Below are positions 42,803-53,758 of a stretch of DNA of 64,000 bases, in pieces (position 1 is the stretch's first letter; every line of letters begins with the position of its first letter). Source of the stretch: Aquarana catesbeiana (lineage: Eukaryota; Chordata; Amphibia; Anura; Ranidae). The stretch covers positions 187,957,206 to 188,021,205 of the forward strand of contig NC_133329.1 of NCBI RefSeq assembly GCF_042186555.1, in the 5' to 3' direction. A program made the position numbers and the translations under genes. A model generated the notes under the pieces. That model searched no databases and was not told the origin of the DNA. It worked only from the letters and a program-made list of their open reading frames with translations.

Positions 42803-45800
42803 TCACATTAAAAAAAAATCGGTTACATCAGCATCAGGTGCTTGGTATCTGGTGATCCAAGACTGATTCATTTTTATGAAGGTCAGCCAATCGACCGATT
42901 CGGCGGACAGGCGCACCCTGTGATCGGTTACAAAGCCTCCAGCAGCACTGAATGTGCGTTCCGAAAGAATGCTGAATGCAGGAAAGGCAAATAGCTCAAC
43001 TGCATACTGTGCAAGCTCTGGCCAGTGATCCAAAGACCCAGTAACCCAGAGGATTTTCGGTGGGAAAGGTGTCCAAGTCTGATCTTGCCCCTAGGTAATC
43101 TTGCACCATGTGAATCAGATACTGGCGGTGGTTGCTGGAACCGATCAGACCATGGGGCTGCGGACTAAAAAAATTGTCTGAATACATTGGTCAGACGGCC
43201 ATCTTCTCCACCGCTCCTTCTGTGACTGACCGATCCTCAGCAACACGTTGTCCAGGAGGACCAAGAAATTGTAACCTCCCAGGCTCTGGAAAAGCGTTGC
43301 ACAAACCTTTCTGCAACGCCTCCCGAAGATGTTTCATCCTCTGCTCCCTCTGCGACGGCAAGATCAGGTCCTCAACCTTACCCTTGTAATGTGGATCAAG
43401 GAGGGTTACCAGCCAGTAATCATCCCTCCCCTTGATACCACGAATACGAGGATCCTTCCCCAGGCTTTGTAGGATCAGGGAGGCCATGCAGCGTAGGTTT
43501 GCTGAGGCATTCGGTCCAGAGTCCTCTGGGTCACTAAGGACGACATGATCCGCAGCCACCTTCTCCCAGCCACGTACAAGTCCATTATTTTCTTCGTACT
43601 GTAAATGATCCCTTGAAGACTGCTGCTGATGCTGAATGCCAGGCTCCACCTCCATGCTGACACAATCCTCCTCCTCCTCCTCTTCCTGTGTGATCGGCGG
43701 GCACGCAGGAACACTGTCTGGATAAAGGGGGCCTTGAGAGGTAAGGAAGTCCTTCTCTTCCTCCCTCTGTTCTGCCTCAAGTGCCCTGTCCATTATTCCA
43801 CGCAGCGTGTGCTCCAACATGTGGACAAGAGGGACAGCGTCACTGATGCATGCACTGTCACTGCTCACCATCCTCGTGGCCTCCTCAAATGGTGACAGGA
43901 CAGTGCATGCATCCCTGATCATAGCCCACTGGCATGGGGAAAAAAAACAAGGTCCCCTGACCCTGTCCTGGTGCCATAGTTGCATAGGCACTCATTGATG
44001 GCCCTCTGCTGTGTGTGCAGTTGCTGCAGCATGGCCAACGTTGAGTTCCACCTGGTGGGCATGTCACAGATTAGGCGGTTCTTGGGAGGTTAAATTCCTT
44101 TTGGAGGTCAGCCAGCCGAGTACTGGCATTATATGACCTGCGGAAATGCACACAGACTTTCCTGGCCTGCCTCAGGACACCCTGTAAGCCCGGGTACCTG
44201 CCCAAAAACTACTGCACCACCAAGTTAAGGACGTGAGCCAAACAGGGCACATGGATCAGTTGTCCCTGTCGGAGGGCGGAGAGGAGGTTGGTGCCATTTT
44301 TGCAAACCACCATACTTGCCTTAAGCTGGCATGGCGTCAACCACCTCTGAACCTGCCCCTGCAGAGCTGACAGAATCTCTGCCCCAGTGTGGCTCTTGTC
44401 CCCCAAGCACACCAGCTCAAGCACCGCATGGCATCTTTTTGCCTGCGTGCTTGCGTAGCCCCTTGAACGCCTACGGGGCACCGCTGGTTCCGAGGACAAA
44501 TCAGCACAGGAAGAGGCCATGGAGGAAGAAGAGGAGGAGGGGGTGGAGGGAAGAGGTGTGGCAGAATCACCACTAGTAGAATTTTGGAGGTGTGGTTGGC
44601 GGAACAACCTCTAACATTACTGCACCCTGTCCTGCATCCTTCCCAGCTGCCAGAAGAGTCACCCAGTGCGCGGTGAAAGATAGGTAACGTCCCTGTCCAT
44701 GCCTGCTGGACCATGAGTCAGCAGTAATAGGCACCTTACCGCTGAACGCCCTGTCCAGCGAGGCCAAGGCATTGCCTTCCACATGCCGGTAGAGAGCCGG
44801 AATCGCCTTCCGTGAAAAAAAGTGGCATTTGGGAACCTGCCACTGAGGAACCGCACATTCCACAAACTCACGGAAGGGGGCAGAGTCTACCAACTGAAAA
44901 GGCAGCAGTTGAAGTGCTAGCAATTTAGCCAAGCTAGCATTCAACCGCTGGGCATTTGGATGGCTGGGAGCGAACTTCTTTCGGCAGTGCAGCAGCTGGG
45001 GCAGGGAAAATTGCCTGGTACAATCTGACGTTGGTGTACCGATAGCAGATTGCCCGCAAATACTTGTCTGTGACACACCTAATTCTACACCTTCATTCCT
45101 CTCAGTGCAGGTTTCAGAGAGGACTGAAATTATAGTGGGGTTGGAGATCCCAGCTGATGAGGAGCAAGGAGAGGTCCTTTTTGTTCTTTGGTGTGGGTCT
45201 TTTAGGTACGCTTGCCAATGAGCTGCATGGCAGGTCGACATATGTCTGGTCAAGCATGTGGTGCCCAAGCGGGTGATGTTTTGGCCACGCGAGATACGCA
45301 TGAGACATATGTTGCAAATAGCAGTGGTGGGATCTGATGCACTTGTCTCAAAAAAGGCCCACACCAAAGAACTTTTGGAATAACACGCAGAGACAGCAGC
45401 GCCCTGCACATGCGGAGCTTTGCGGTGTGATGCAGTCGGTGTGCTGCCCTTAAGCTGGCCCCTGGAGGGCATCCTGTCTAGTTGGAGATGTGCCTCCCCC
45501 TCCTCCTCCTCTTTCCTATCAGGCACCTACGTGGAGTCAGTGACCTCATCATCCCCTCCCTCCTCATCACTGGAGCAAAGCTGGCAGCATGCTGCAGCTG
45601 GGGGAACATGACTGCCAGATTGCTGTCCTTCTTGGGCACCCCCTCTCTCTGGGCTCATGTTACTGCCTTCCTCTAGCTGGGTACCATCATCGGAGCCTTC
45701 AAAACGCTGGGCATCCTCCTGGAGCATGTACCCAACACTGTGGTCAAACAGTTCGGGGAACTCCTCAGGAGGACATGGTGGGGCTAGGGAAGGAGTGACT

Positions 45801-46105
45801 GATGCCATTGAGCTGAGGGAAGAGGCCGTGTTGGCAACTGCTTTGCCAGATAAAGTACCCTGAGCCTGGATGAGAGAGGATGAGGAGGATGAGGATGGCT
45901 TGGTCATCCACTCTACAAAGTCTTCCGCATGTTGCGGCTCAACACGGCCAGCTGCCAAAAAAAAGGACAAGCGTGTCCCATGGCCACGTGCCGATGAGGA
46001 TGCACCGTCTCCATGACCAGCACTGTTGCCTCTAGACACAGAGCCTGCTTGCCCTCTTTTATTGGCTTGTGACTGTCTGCCTCTCCTTGTTAGCCTTCCA
46101 GACAT
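42803..46105 (-). pseudogene. hAT transposase with BED zinc finger, broken
   Basis: From Met 46105 the minus strand encodes a Ser/Gly-rich N-terminus (MSGRLTRRGRQSQ) with acidic segments, interrupted by an in-frame TAG at 45527-45529. The same frame continues with a BED-type zinc finger (CNICLMRISRG ... LTRHMSTCH) and the start of the catalytic region (ITADSWSSRHGQGYL-like) to 44573. Further pieces in shifted frames carry CLAHVLNLVVQ (44220), the FFSPCQWAMIRDACTVLSPFEEATRMVS region (43940), DPRIRGIKGRDDYWLVTLLDPHYKGK (43400) and the dimerisation domain (ELFAFPAFSILSERTFSAAG, near 42980). There are at least three frameshifts and two stops. ZBED-like domain order; inactive. Confidence 0.85.
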
Positions 46106-46189
46106 ACTAATGGCCTGCAGTGAGATGTAGCTGCACAAAGCTGGGATGTATATATATACTGATACTGTAGCTAGCAGAATCAACTGCCT

Positions 46190-46790
46190 GCCTGTAGTAT
46201 TATTAGTATGAGAACAACAGCAATTGTCTTCAGGTAGCTTTAGGTGCACACTGTGCAGAGGATGCAGTACACAAACTGTAAATACTGCAGCTGCTTGCCT
46301 GTGGTACTAATAGGATCAGAAGAACACCACCAATTTTCTTCAGGTAGCTTTAGGTGCCCACTGTGCAGAGAACACAGTACACTAACTGTAAATACTATAA
46401 CTGCCTGCCTGTGGTACTAATAGGATCAGAACAACACCACCAATTTTCTTCAGGTAGCTTTAGGTGCCCACTGTGCAGAGGACACAGTACACTAACTGTA
46501 AATACTGCAGCTGCCTGCCTGTGGTATTAATAGGATCAGAACAACAGCATTTATCTTCAGGTAGCTTTAGATGCACACTGTGCAGAGGACGCAGTACACT
46601 AACTGTAAATACTGCAGCTGCCTGTGGTACTAATAGGATCAGAAAAACACCACCAATTTTCTTCATGTAGCTTTAGGTGCACGCTGTGCAGAGGACGCAC
46701 TGCACTAACTGGAAATACTGTAGCTAATAGGACTAATAGGCTCAGAAGAACACCAGCAATTTTCTTCAGGTAGCTGTAAATACTGTAAAA
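46190..46790. repeat. Tandem repeats of about 115 bp upstream of hAT transposase
   Basis: About five imperfect copies containing CTGTAAATACTGCAGCTGCCTGCCTG, TAATAGGATCAGAA and TTCTTCAGGTAGCTTTAGGTGC (these are separate landmarks of one unit). They lie between the transposase start and the right end, where promoter and transposase-binding sites would be expected. Confidence 0.75.
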
Positions 46791-46848
46791 ACACCTGCCT
46801 GCCTGCCTGTCAGTAGGAAGAGAATAACAGTAACGGATCTAGCTAAAC

Positions 46849-46851
<3 letters not shown>

Positions 46852-46912
<61 letters not shown>
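46852..46912. repeat. (TA)n microsatellite
   Basis: About 28 uninterrupted TA units followed by a short ACACAC tract. Confidence 0.95.
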
Positions 46913-46914
<2 letters not shown>

Positions 46915-47393
46915 CACACACACACACAACACCTAGGATGCATATATGTACACAATACACTGTAAGTGCAGCTAACTGACTGACATGACTACTCTATCTA
47001 ACTTAAATCAAATGACACTGTCTCTCTGTCTATCTCTCTGCCGCCACCGCAACACACTACACAAGGCCACCATGCAGGCGGCCTTATATAGTGTGGGGCG
47101 TGTACTAAACCCCCTGAGCCATAATTGGCCAAAGCCACCCTGGCTTTGGCCAATTACGGCTCTCTGTACAGACGGCGCTGTGATTGGCCAAGCATGTGGG
47201 TCATAGTGCATGCTTGGCCAATCATCAACCAGCAATGCACTGCGATGCCGCAGTGAATTATGGGCCCATGACGAGCCACTCGAATTTGGCGCGAACGGCC
47301 CATAACTTTCTAAATTCGACGAACGGTCGAACATGCAATGTTCGAGTCGAACATGGGTTCGACTCAAACTCGAAGCTTATGCCTACTCCTAAA

Positions 47394-48126
47394 CTCTGCA
47401 CTCTGTTTTTTCTCTATCTTACCGTCATAACATTTGGTGGTCATATCTCAAAAAATTCTAAGTAGTATCTTTTTTTTATCTCATGGACTAAATGTGAGAA
47501 ATAACATATATATCATACAATCATTCCATAAAAACAATCCAACATACACTGCATATATAATTTGAGGAAAATATGCTTACAAAATAGTTTACTATTTGCC
47601 AATAAAAAAAAATATGTCCCCGGATTTAATTTTAAAAATATGATCACCTTACTTTAGAGGCTTGCTGAAACAGGCAACCCCCACCAGCTAACTTGAACCT
47701 GCTGACAGCCCCCGCCAGTCTCCCGCAACTTGCTGGAAAGCCCCAGTCTCTTGCAACATACTAACAGCCCGAGAAGTCTCACATGCTTAAAACACCCAAC
47801 AGCCCCCTGAAACACTGCCTGAAACACTGCCTTTTGTGTTGCAACAATAAAAGAAGATGTAGGTAAGGTGAATGTTTTTCTCAAACAGTAGGAATGCCAT
47901 AAGATACTACCTTCATAAAACTGATACTAATATATATGTTATTGTCCACAACACTTAAGCAGTCTTTTTAAATCATGTCAGCTACCTCTGAAAGTGTCGG
48001 TTGTGCTTCTGAAAGTCTTTTGGAACGTGTATGTTTTACCTATGGGAGTGTCCTAACATGTATGCAGCACCTCTGAAAGTCTCCTGGTACATGTGTTCCA
48101 TAAATTTGAGTGTTTCCTGGAACTGT
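47394..48126. other. Unassigned sequence
   Basis: AT-rich and unique-looking, with weak repeats around CTGAAAGTCTCCTGG (47990-48110). No gene was recognised. Confidence 0.4.
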
Positions 48127-48819
48127 ACCTCTAGCAGTGGTAGCCCGACCATAGGGAGCACACGGACGCTGCCCCCCCCCCCCAAGCTATTCACCACCAA
48201 AAAAAGTAACTTTAAGAGTGTCCAGGCACCGGACATACAGCGGTCTATGGGAAGCTTCCCAGCTTGCAAACAGCAGATTGCAAGCTGGGAAGCTGGTTTG
48301 CCCGTGTTTAGGGAGTGTTTGGGGCGCAAGCGATGCGCCCGAAAACACTCCCCCACTCTCCAGTGATTTGTCATTGCTCCTATTCTTTTATTTTAATGGC
48401 CAGGACCGGCGGATGGTGGGCGGCACTGCGTCACTTCCGGTTTCCCTGCTCACTGTGGTTGGAGTGAGTAAACTGAGACGGACCAGCGTGTGGTGACTGG
48501 TGATTAAGTAAAGGCCTGACTGACTGACTCCTGAGCTGAGTGGCACTGGTGTGGCTTCTAATGGTATATAAACTGCCGCGGGCCTCAGGCTCAGTGTGTG
48601 CCAGTGACAGTCTGTTGTGTCTCTCTCCTCCTAGCTAGCTCTAGCTGACTCAGTCAGCCTGTATGTGGCCGCGGCCCGCGAGCTGCCCCTCCTCTCTGCA
48701 CACACTAATCCCTGGAGGCCTGGACCCTTTCCTTACTCAGTCAGTTGGTTCCCTTCCCTGCGCTTCTCTGCAGTGCTCTGCTCGCCTTTAATTCTCTCCA
48801 CTCACTCAGTGAGTGACTG

Positions 48820-49060
48820 GGGGGGGTCTGTGCTGATGGTGGAGGGGTGGTTTGTCCTGGGGGGGTCTGTGCTGATGGTGGTGGGGGGTGGTTTGTCCTG
48901 GGGGTCTGTGCTGATGGTGGGGGGTGGTTTGTCCTTGGGGGTCTGTGCTGATGGTGGGGGTGGTTTGTCCTGGGGGGGTCTGTGCTGATGGTGGGGGGTG
49001 GTTTGTTCTGGGGGGGTCTGTGCTGATGGTGGGGGGTGTCCTGGGGGGCATCTGTACTAA
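48820..49060. repeat. G-rich minisatellite
   Basis: About seven copies of a 33-38 bp unit around GTCTGTGCTGATGGTGGGGGG. The G runs would allow quadruplex folding on the plus strand. Confidence 0.8.
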
Positions 49061-49063
49061 TGG

Positions 49064-49190
49064 GGGGCTATATACCCTGATCTGTGATGCTAAGCTATAT
49101 ACTATGATCTGTGATGCTGAGCTATATACCCTGATCTGTGAGGCTGAGCTATTTACTCTGTCCTGTGATGCTGAGCTATATACTCCTAAC
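49064..49190. repeat. 27-28 bp tandem repeat
   Basis: About five copies of CTATATACCCTGATCTGTGATGCTGAG-type units (given here as separate blocks CTATATACCC and TGATCTGTGATGCTGAG), directly after the G-rich array. Confidence 0.75.
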
Positions 49191-49340
49191 ACTATGGGTG
49201 GAAGCAAGTGGAATACCGGTGATGGAGTGGGTGGATTATATAAGGGGTGGGGCTTATGAGAAGTGAGAGGGGTTTAAAAAGGAAGGGTGGGCTCTGGCTT
49301 CCCCCATCCTAAAAATTCACCAGCCACCACTGACCTCTAG

Positions 49341-49921
49341 GATTCTTTTGTTACATCAGCAGTTTGGCTGAAGGGATCATTATGATCTTTTTATCAAATC
49401 AGATCTCTTTCACTGTATTCATTGTGAGTGACCATTTGTAGAAATTCAAGCCCATAAACTACCACTGTGATTAACACCAGTACATCAAACAATTCCTCTG
49501 ACTTACAGGTTTAAATGCAAAGGCTTGAATGTTATATTTTTCTATGTGACTGCTAACCTGCCTTGCATGTTATACAACAGTGGTTCTAAATCAGGAAAAC
49601 TGTGCCAGAAAGCAGTGGTGGTGGATTGTCTCCTGTCCCTGTCCCGTGCTGCTCATGTGTGCGCCCTCCATTTGTATATAGTTAGTTGGGTTATTGTTTA
49701 GGTTTTTTGCATTTTTATGTTTACTTTTCACTTACTTGCTTATGATTTACTGGTGTTGGTATTGGAAATGTGTCATTGTCTTAATAAACATACTTTCACT
49801 TATTCATCTGGGTCCTGATTGCTTAAAGCGGGCCTTAAAGTTATTTTTTCAACTTTCCATCTAATATATATATTGCCCTTGTGGTTTTAACTTTGGATAG
49901 TAAAACATATTTTTTATGCCA
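49341..49921. other. Unassigned sequence
   Basis: No gene or repeat border was recognised; an AATAAA occurs near 49783. Confidence 0.4.
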
Positions 49922-49929
49922 GTAAATAC

Positions 49930-52657
49930 TAGGGATGAGCTTCGAGTTTGAGTCGAACTCATGTTCGACTCGAACATCGGCTGTTCGCCAGTTTGCCGAA
50001 CAGCGAACAATTTGGGGTGTTCGCAGCAAATTCGAATGCCGCAGAACACCCTTTAAAAGTCTATGGGATAAATCAAAAGTGCTAATTTTAAAGGCTTATA
50101 TGCATGGTATTGTCATAAAAAGTATTTGGGGACCTGGGTCCTGCCCCAGGGGACATGGATCAATGCAAAAAAAAGTTTTAAAAAGGGACGTTTTTTCAGG
50201 AGCAGTGATTTTAATAATGCTTAAAGTGAAACAATAAAAGTGTAATATCCCTTTAAATTTCGTACCTGGGGGGTGTCTATAGTATGCCTGTAAAGGGGCG
50301 CATGTTTCCCATGTTTAGAACAGTCTGACAGCAAAATGACATTTCAAAGGAAAAAAAGTCATTTAAAACTACTCGCGGCTATTAATGAATTGCCGGTCCG
50401 ACAATACACATAAAAGTTAATTGATAAATTAACGGCATGAGAATTCCCCACAGGGGAACCCCGAACCAAAATTAAAAAAAAAAACGGCATGGGGTTCCCC
50501 TCAAAATCCATACCAGACGCAACCTGGCAGGCCGCAGGAAAAGAGGGGGGGACGAGAGAGCGCCCCCCCTCCTGAACCGTACCAGGCCACATGCCCTCAA
50601 CATTGGGAGGGTGCTTTGGGGTAGCCCCCCAAAACACCTTGCCCCCATGTTGATGGGGACAAGGGCCTCATCCCCACAACCCTTGCCCGGTGGTTGTGGG
50701 GGTCTGCGGGCGGGGGGGCTTATTTGGAATCTGGAAGCCCCCTTTAACAAGGGGACCCCCAGATCCCGGCCCTCCCCCCTGTGTGAAATGGTAAGGGGGT
50801 ACAAAAGTACCCCTACCATTTCACAAAAAAATGTCAAAAATGCTAAAAATGACAAGAGACAGTTTTTGACAATTCCTTTATTTAAATGCTTCTTCTTTCT
50901 TCTATTTTCTATCCTCTATCTTCTATCGGTTTCTTCCTCCATCTTCTTCTTCTGGTTCTTCTGCTTCTTCCTCCAGTGTTCTCGTCCGGCATCTCCTCCG
51001 CGGCGTCTTCTTATCTTCTTCTCCTCGGGCCGCGCCGCATCCATGATGGCATGGAAGGAGGCTCCCACTGTGTGACGCTTCTCCTCTTCATCTTTTTCTT
51101 TATCTTTTCCTCTTCATCTTCTTTTTGGGCCGCTCCGCATCCATGATGGCATGGGGGGAGGCTCCCGCTGTGTGACGCTTCTCCTCTTCTGACGGTTCTT
51201 AAATAACGGGGGTCAGAAGGGGCGGGGTTACGTAATGGGTGACCCCGCACCCCTCTGATGTCACGGGGAATGCCACAGGGAAGTCCCGTCAAGTCCCCAT
51301 GCGTCAGAGGGGGGCAGGGTCACCGGGTGGCCCCGCCCCCCGTTATTTAAGAACCGTCAGAAGAGGAGAAGCGTCACACAGCGGGAGCCTCACTCCATGC
51401 CATCATGGATGCGGAGCGGCCCGAGGAGAAGAAGATAAGACACCGCGGAGGAGATGCCGGACGAGAACACCGGAGGAAGAACCAGAAGAAGAAGAAGATG
51501 GAGGAAGAAACCGAAGGAAGATAGAAGATAGAAGAAAGAAGATAGAAGATAGAAGAAAGAAGAAGCATTTAAATAAAGGAATTGTCAAAAACTGTCTCTT
51601 GTCATTTTTAACATATTTGACAGTTTTTTTGTGAAATGGTAGGGGTACTTTTGTACCCCCTTACCATTTCACACAGGGGGGAGGGCCGGGATCTGGGGGT
51701 CCCCTTGTTAAAGGGGGCTTCCAGATTCCGATAAGACCCCCGCCCGCAGACCCCCACAACCACCGGGCAAGGGTTGTGGGGATGAGGCTACCCCAAAGCA
51801 CCCTCCCAATGTTGAGGGCATGTGGCCTGGTACGGTTCATGAGGGGGGGGGGGGGCGCTCTCTCATCCCCCCTCTTTTCCTGCGGCCTGCCAGGTTGCGC
51901 GCTCGGATAAGGGTCTGGTATGAGTTTTTTGGGGGACCCCACTCTGTTTTTTTTTTGTGATTTTGGCGCGGGGTTCCCCTTAAAATCCATACCAGACCTG
52001 AAGGGTCTGGTATGGATTTTAAGGGGGGACCCCACGCCATTTTTTTTTTTTGAATTTTGGCTGGGGTTCCCCTTAATATCCATACCAGACCTGAAGGGCC
52101 TGGTATGTAATTTAGGGGGACCCCCCAGGTCATTTTTTTTTTTTAATTTTGATTCGGGGTTCCCCTGTGGAGAATTCCCATGCCGTTTTTATCAATGAAC
52201 TTTGATGTGTATTGTCGGACCGGCAATTCATTAATAGCCGCGAATAGTTTTAAATTACTTTTTTTCCTTTGAAATGTCATTTTGCTGTCAGACTGTTCTA
52301 AACACGGGAAACATGCGCCCCTTTACAGGCATACTATAGACACCCCCCAGGTACGAAATTTAAAGGGATATTACACTTTTATTGTTTCACTTTAAGTATT
52401 ATTAAAATCACTGCTCCCGAGAAAACGGCCGTTTTTAAAACTTTTTTTTGCATTGATCCATGTCCTCTGGGGCAGGACCCAGGTCCCCAAACACTTTTTA
52501 TGACAATAACTTGCATATAAGCCTTTAAAATTAGCACTTTTGATTATTCGTGTTGGTGTTCCATAGACTTTAATGGCGTTTGCGTGTTCGAACAAATTTT
52601 TTGCCTGTTCGCAAGTTCTGGTGCGAACCAAACAGGGGGGTGTTAGGTTCATTCCTA
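49930..52657. mobile_element. Giant palindromic hAT derivative 1
   Basis: A 2728-bp element with an exact 8-bp duplication GTAAATAC (49922-49929 and 52658-52665) and ends TAGGGATGAGC and ATTCCTA. The left and right halves are inverted copies of each other over almost their whole length (arms about 1.3 kb, centre near 51270), with internal secondary repeats of the GGTCTGGTATGGATTTTAAGG type at 51915-52110. The outer 500 bp match the left end of the transposase-bearing hAT at 40241. There is no transposase. Several open frames (for example 50611-51075) come from the palindrome's purine/pyrimidine-rich blocks and mirror each other. Confidence 0.85.
50880..51010. repeat. Pyrimidine-rich (CTT)n-like tract
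   Basis: TTCTTCTTTCTTCTATTTTC-like sequence; its purine-rich mirror is at 51425-51570 in the other arm. Confidence 0.7.
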
Positions 52658-52724
52658 GTAAATACATTATACAGCCCACTTCCTGTTTTTGTCTGGTAAA
52701 AAGCCTAGGCTTAAGGCTTAAAAT

Positions 52725-52768
52725 AGAAATCTCCCTCCACTAACCAGACTTAGTGGAGGGAGATTTCT
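52725..52768. repeat. Perfect 18-bp hairpin
   Basis: AGAAATCTCCCTCCACTA (52725-52742) is followed, after an 8-base loop, by its exact reverse complement (52751-52768). It sits in the spacer between the two palindromic hAT elements. There is no evidence of expression. Confidence 0.8.
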
Positions 52769-53018
52769 GCAGCATATTTGGCAAGTATAGAATCACAGTA
52801 GATATAAAATAATATGCAAAGTGGTTGGAGGGAAGCTTCAGAATGGCAGAGATGTTTTTATTACAAATTATGTGAGCAGCAGACTGCAGTTCCTCTTTAA
52901 GGTGCAGCCAACTGACTGATCACCCTTGCGGGATGCCTGCATGTGGTATCCCTGACAGGGATGAGCTGAACAACCCCCCCCCCCCCCCCCGGTTCAGTTC
53001 GCACCAGAACATAGCGAA

Positions 53019-53758
53019 TGTAGTGATATATCCTTCAAAGAACAGGTCATGGCCCCAATGTAGTGATATGATAATATGTGTAGTATAGTGGGTAGTAAGT
53101 ACTCTTCTGCAGCAACCCAATTCTTCCAGAGAGATGCACTTTATTGACTTCCAACACAGAACAAAGTCCTAAGTCCACAGATGACAAAAATATCCAGCAG
53201 AGTATATCATTCAGAGTCCCCTTGTTCCTAGGTCTGTGCCTTCATACACAGACAAGCCTAACTTGACTATAGACTGAACACCATGTTATATTCACCAGAT
53301 ATTGAATGGCTGAGCAATTTGATTGGCCGTCTCCATTCAGGTCTTTTATATACTTTAGTCTTTCAGACAGACAACAACCCCCAGCCGTGAACAGCTGTAG
53401 TCATAAACCCGCCCCAATTTGCACTCCCGCATATCAACATCAACAAGTCCCCTTAGATATGTGTAATTAGATTAGATTAACAGATACCACCTGAACACCC
53501 TTTGAAATGTTCAAATAGACTTGCATAAGATTAAAGCGCTACGTAAACTGTTGGCGCTATATAAATACTGTATAATAATAATAATAATAAGATTAACACA
53601 TCAAAGGGTCAGCTGTCCCCTTGCTATGTTAGTTGGCTCGGACAAATCAACCATTGTCAATTGAATTCTGGCCTGGTCAATATTGACTGTATGTGTACAT
53701 ACATATAATAATATAATGTCCCACATAAATCGGTGAACATATTACAACATATACAACA
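53019..53758 (-). repeat. Solo retroviral-type LTR
   Basis: A 740-bp TG...CA segment (TGTAGTGATA to ATACAACA) interrupts the hAT palindrome and is flanked by GCGAA (53014-53018) / GTGAA (53759-53763). On the minus strand it has CAATAAAGTGC, a typical polyadenylation signal, at about 53130-53140, which sets the orientation. No internal region is present, so it is a recombination product. It is not the LTR of the ERV at 8026. Confidence 0.7.
53535..53586 (+). mobile_element. 52-bp retroposed LINE/SINE 3' tail
   Basis: AGCGCTACGTAAACTG, TTGGCGCTATATAAATA and an (ATA)n tail, flanked by an exact 10-bp duplication ATAAGATTAA (53525-53534 and 53587-53596). This is the conserved 3' tail seen on many CR1/L2-mobilised SINEs. 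It is inserted inside the solo LTR. Confidence 0.7.

Larger units (their letters stand above)
40241..47385 (-). mobile_element. hAT transposon with BED-finger transposase (family H)
   Basis: Ends are TAGGGATGAGC on the left and, on the other strand, TAGGCATAAGC on the right. The 8-bp duplication is CTCCTGAA (40233-40240) / CTCCTAAA (47386-47393), one mismatch. Length is 7145 bp including a 981-bp MITE. It encodes a decayed hAT transposase on the minus strand and has tandem-repeat blocks on both sides of it. Its left about 600 bp is shared with the two palindromic elements at 49930 and 52956. Confidence 0.85.
48135..49332. mobile_element. hAT-type non-autonomous element with internal minisatellites
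   Basis: Exact 8-bp duplication ACCTCTAG (48127-48134 and 49333-49340). Termini CAGTGGTAGCC and, on the other strand, CAGTGGTGGCTGG form a short inverted repeat. It is 1198 bp without a transposase. A Ser/Leu-rich frame at 48665-48988 is produced by the minisatellite and is not regarded as a gene. The right end is shared with 37090-37177. Confidence 0.8.

Noticed and set aside
46460..46670. Pair of 68-codon frames on opposite strands
   Set aside because: Both derive from the tandem repeat of about 115 bp upstream of the hAT transposase.
48665..49259. Gly/Val/Leu-rich frames
   Set aside because: They translate the G-rich minisatellite and show no start context or homology pattern.
50611..51634. 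Frames of 90-150 codons rich in Arg/Glu or Ser/Phe
   Set aside because: They come from purine- or pyrimidine-rich blocks in the palindromic hAT element and appear in mirrored pairs.
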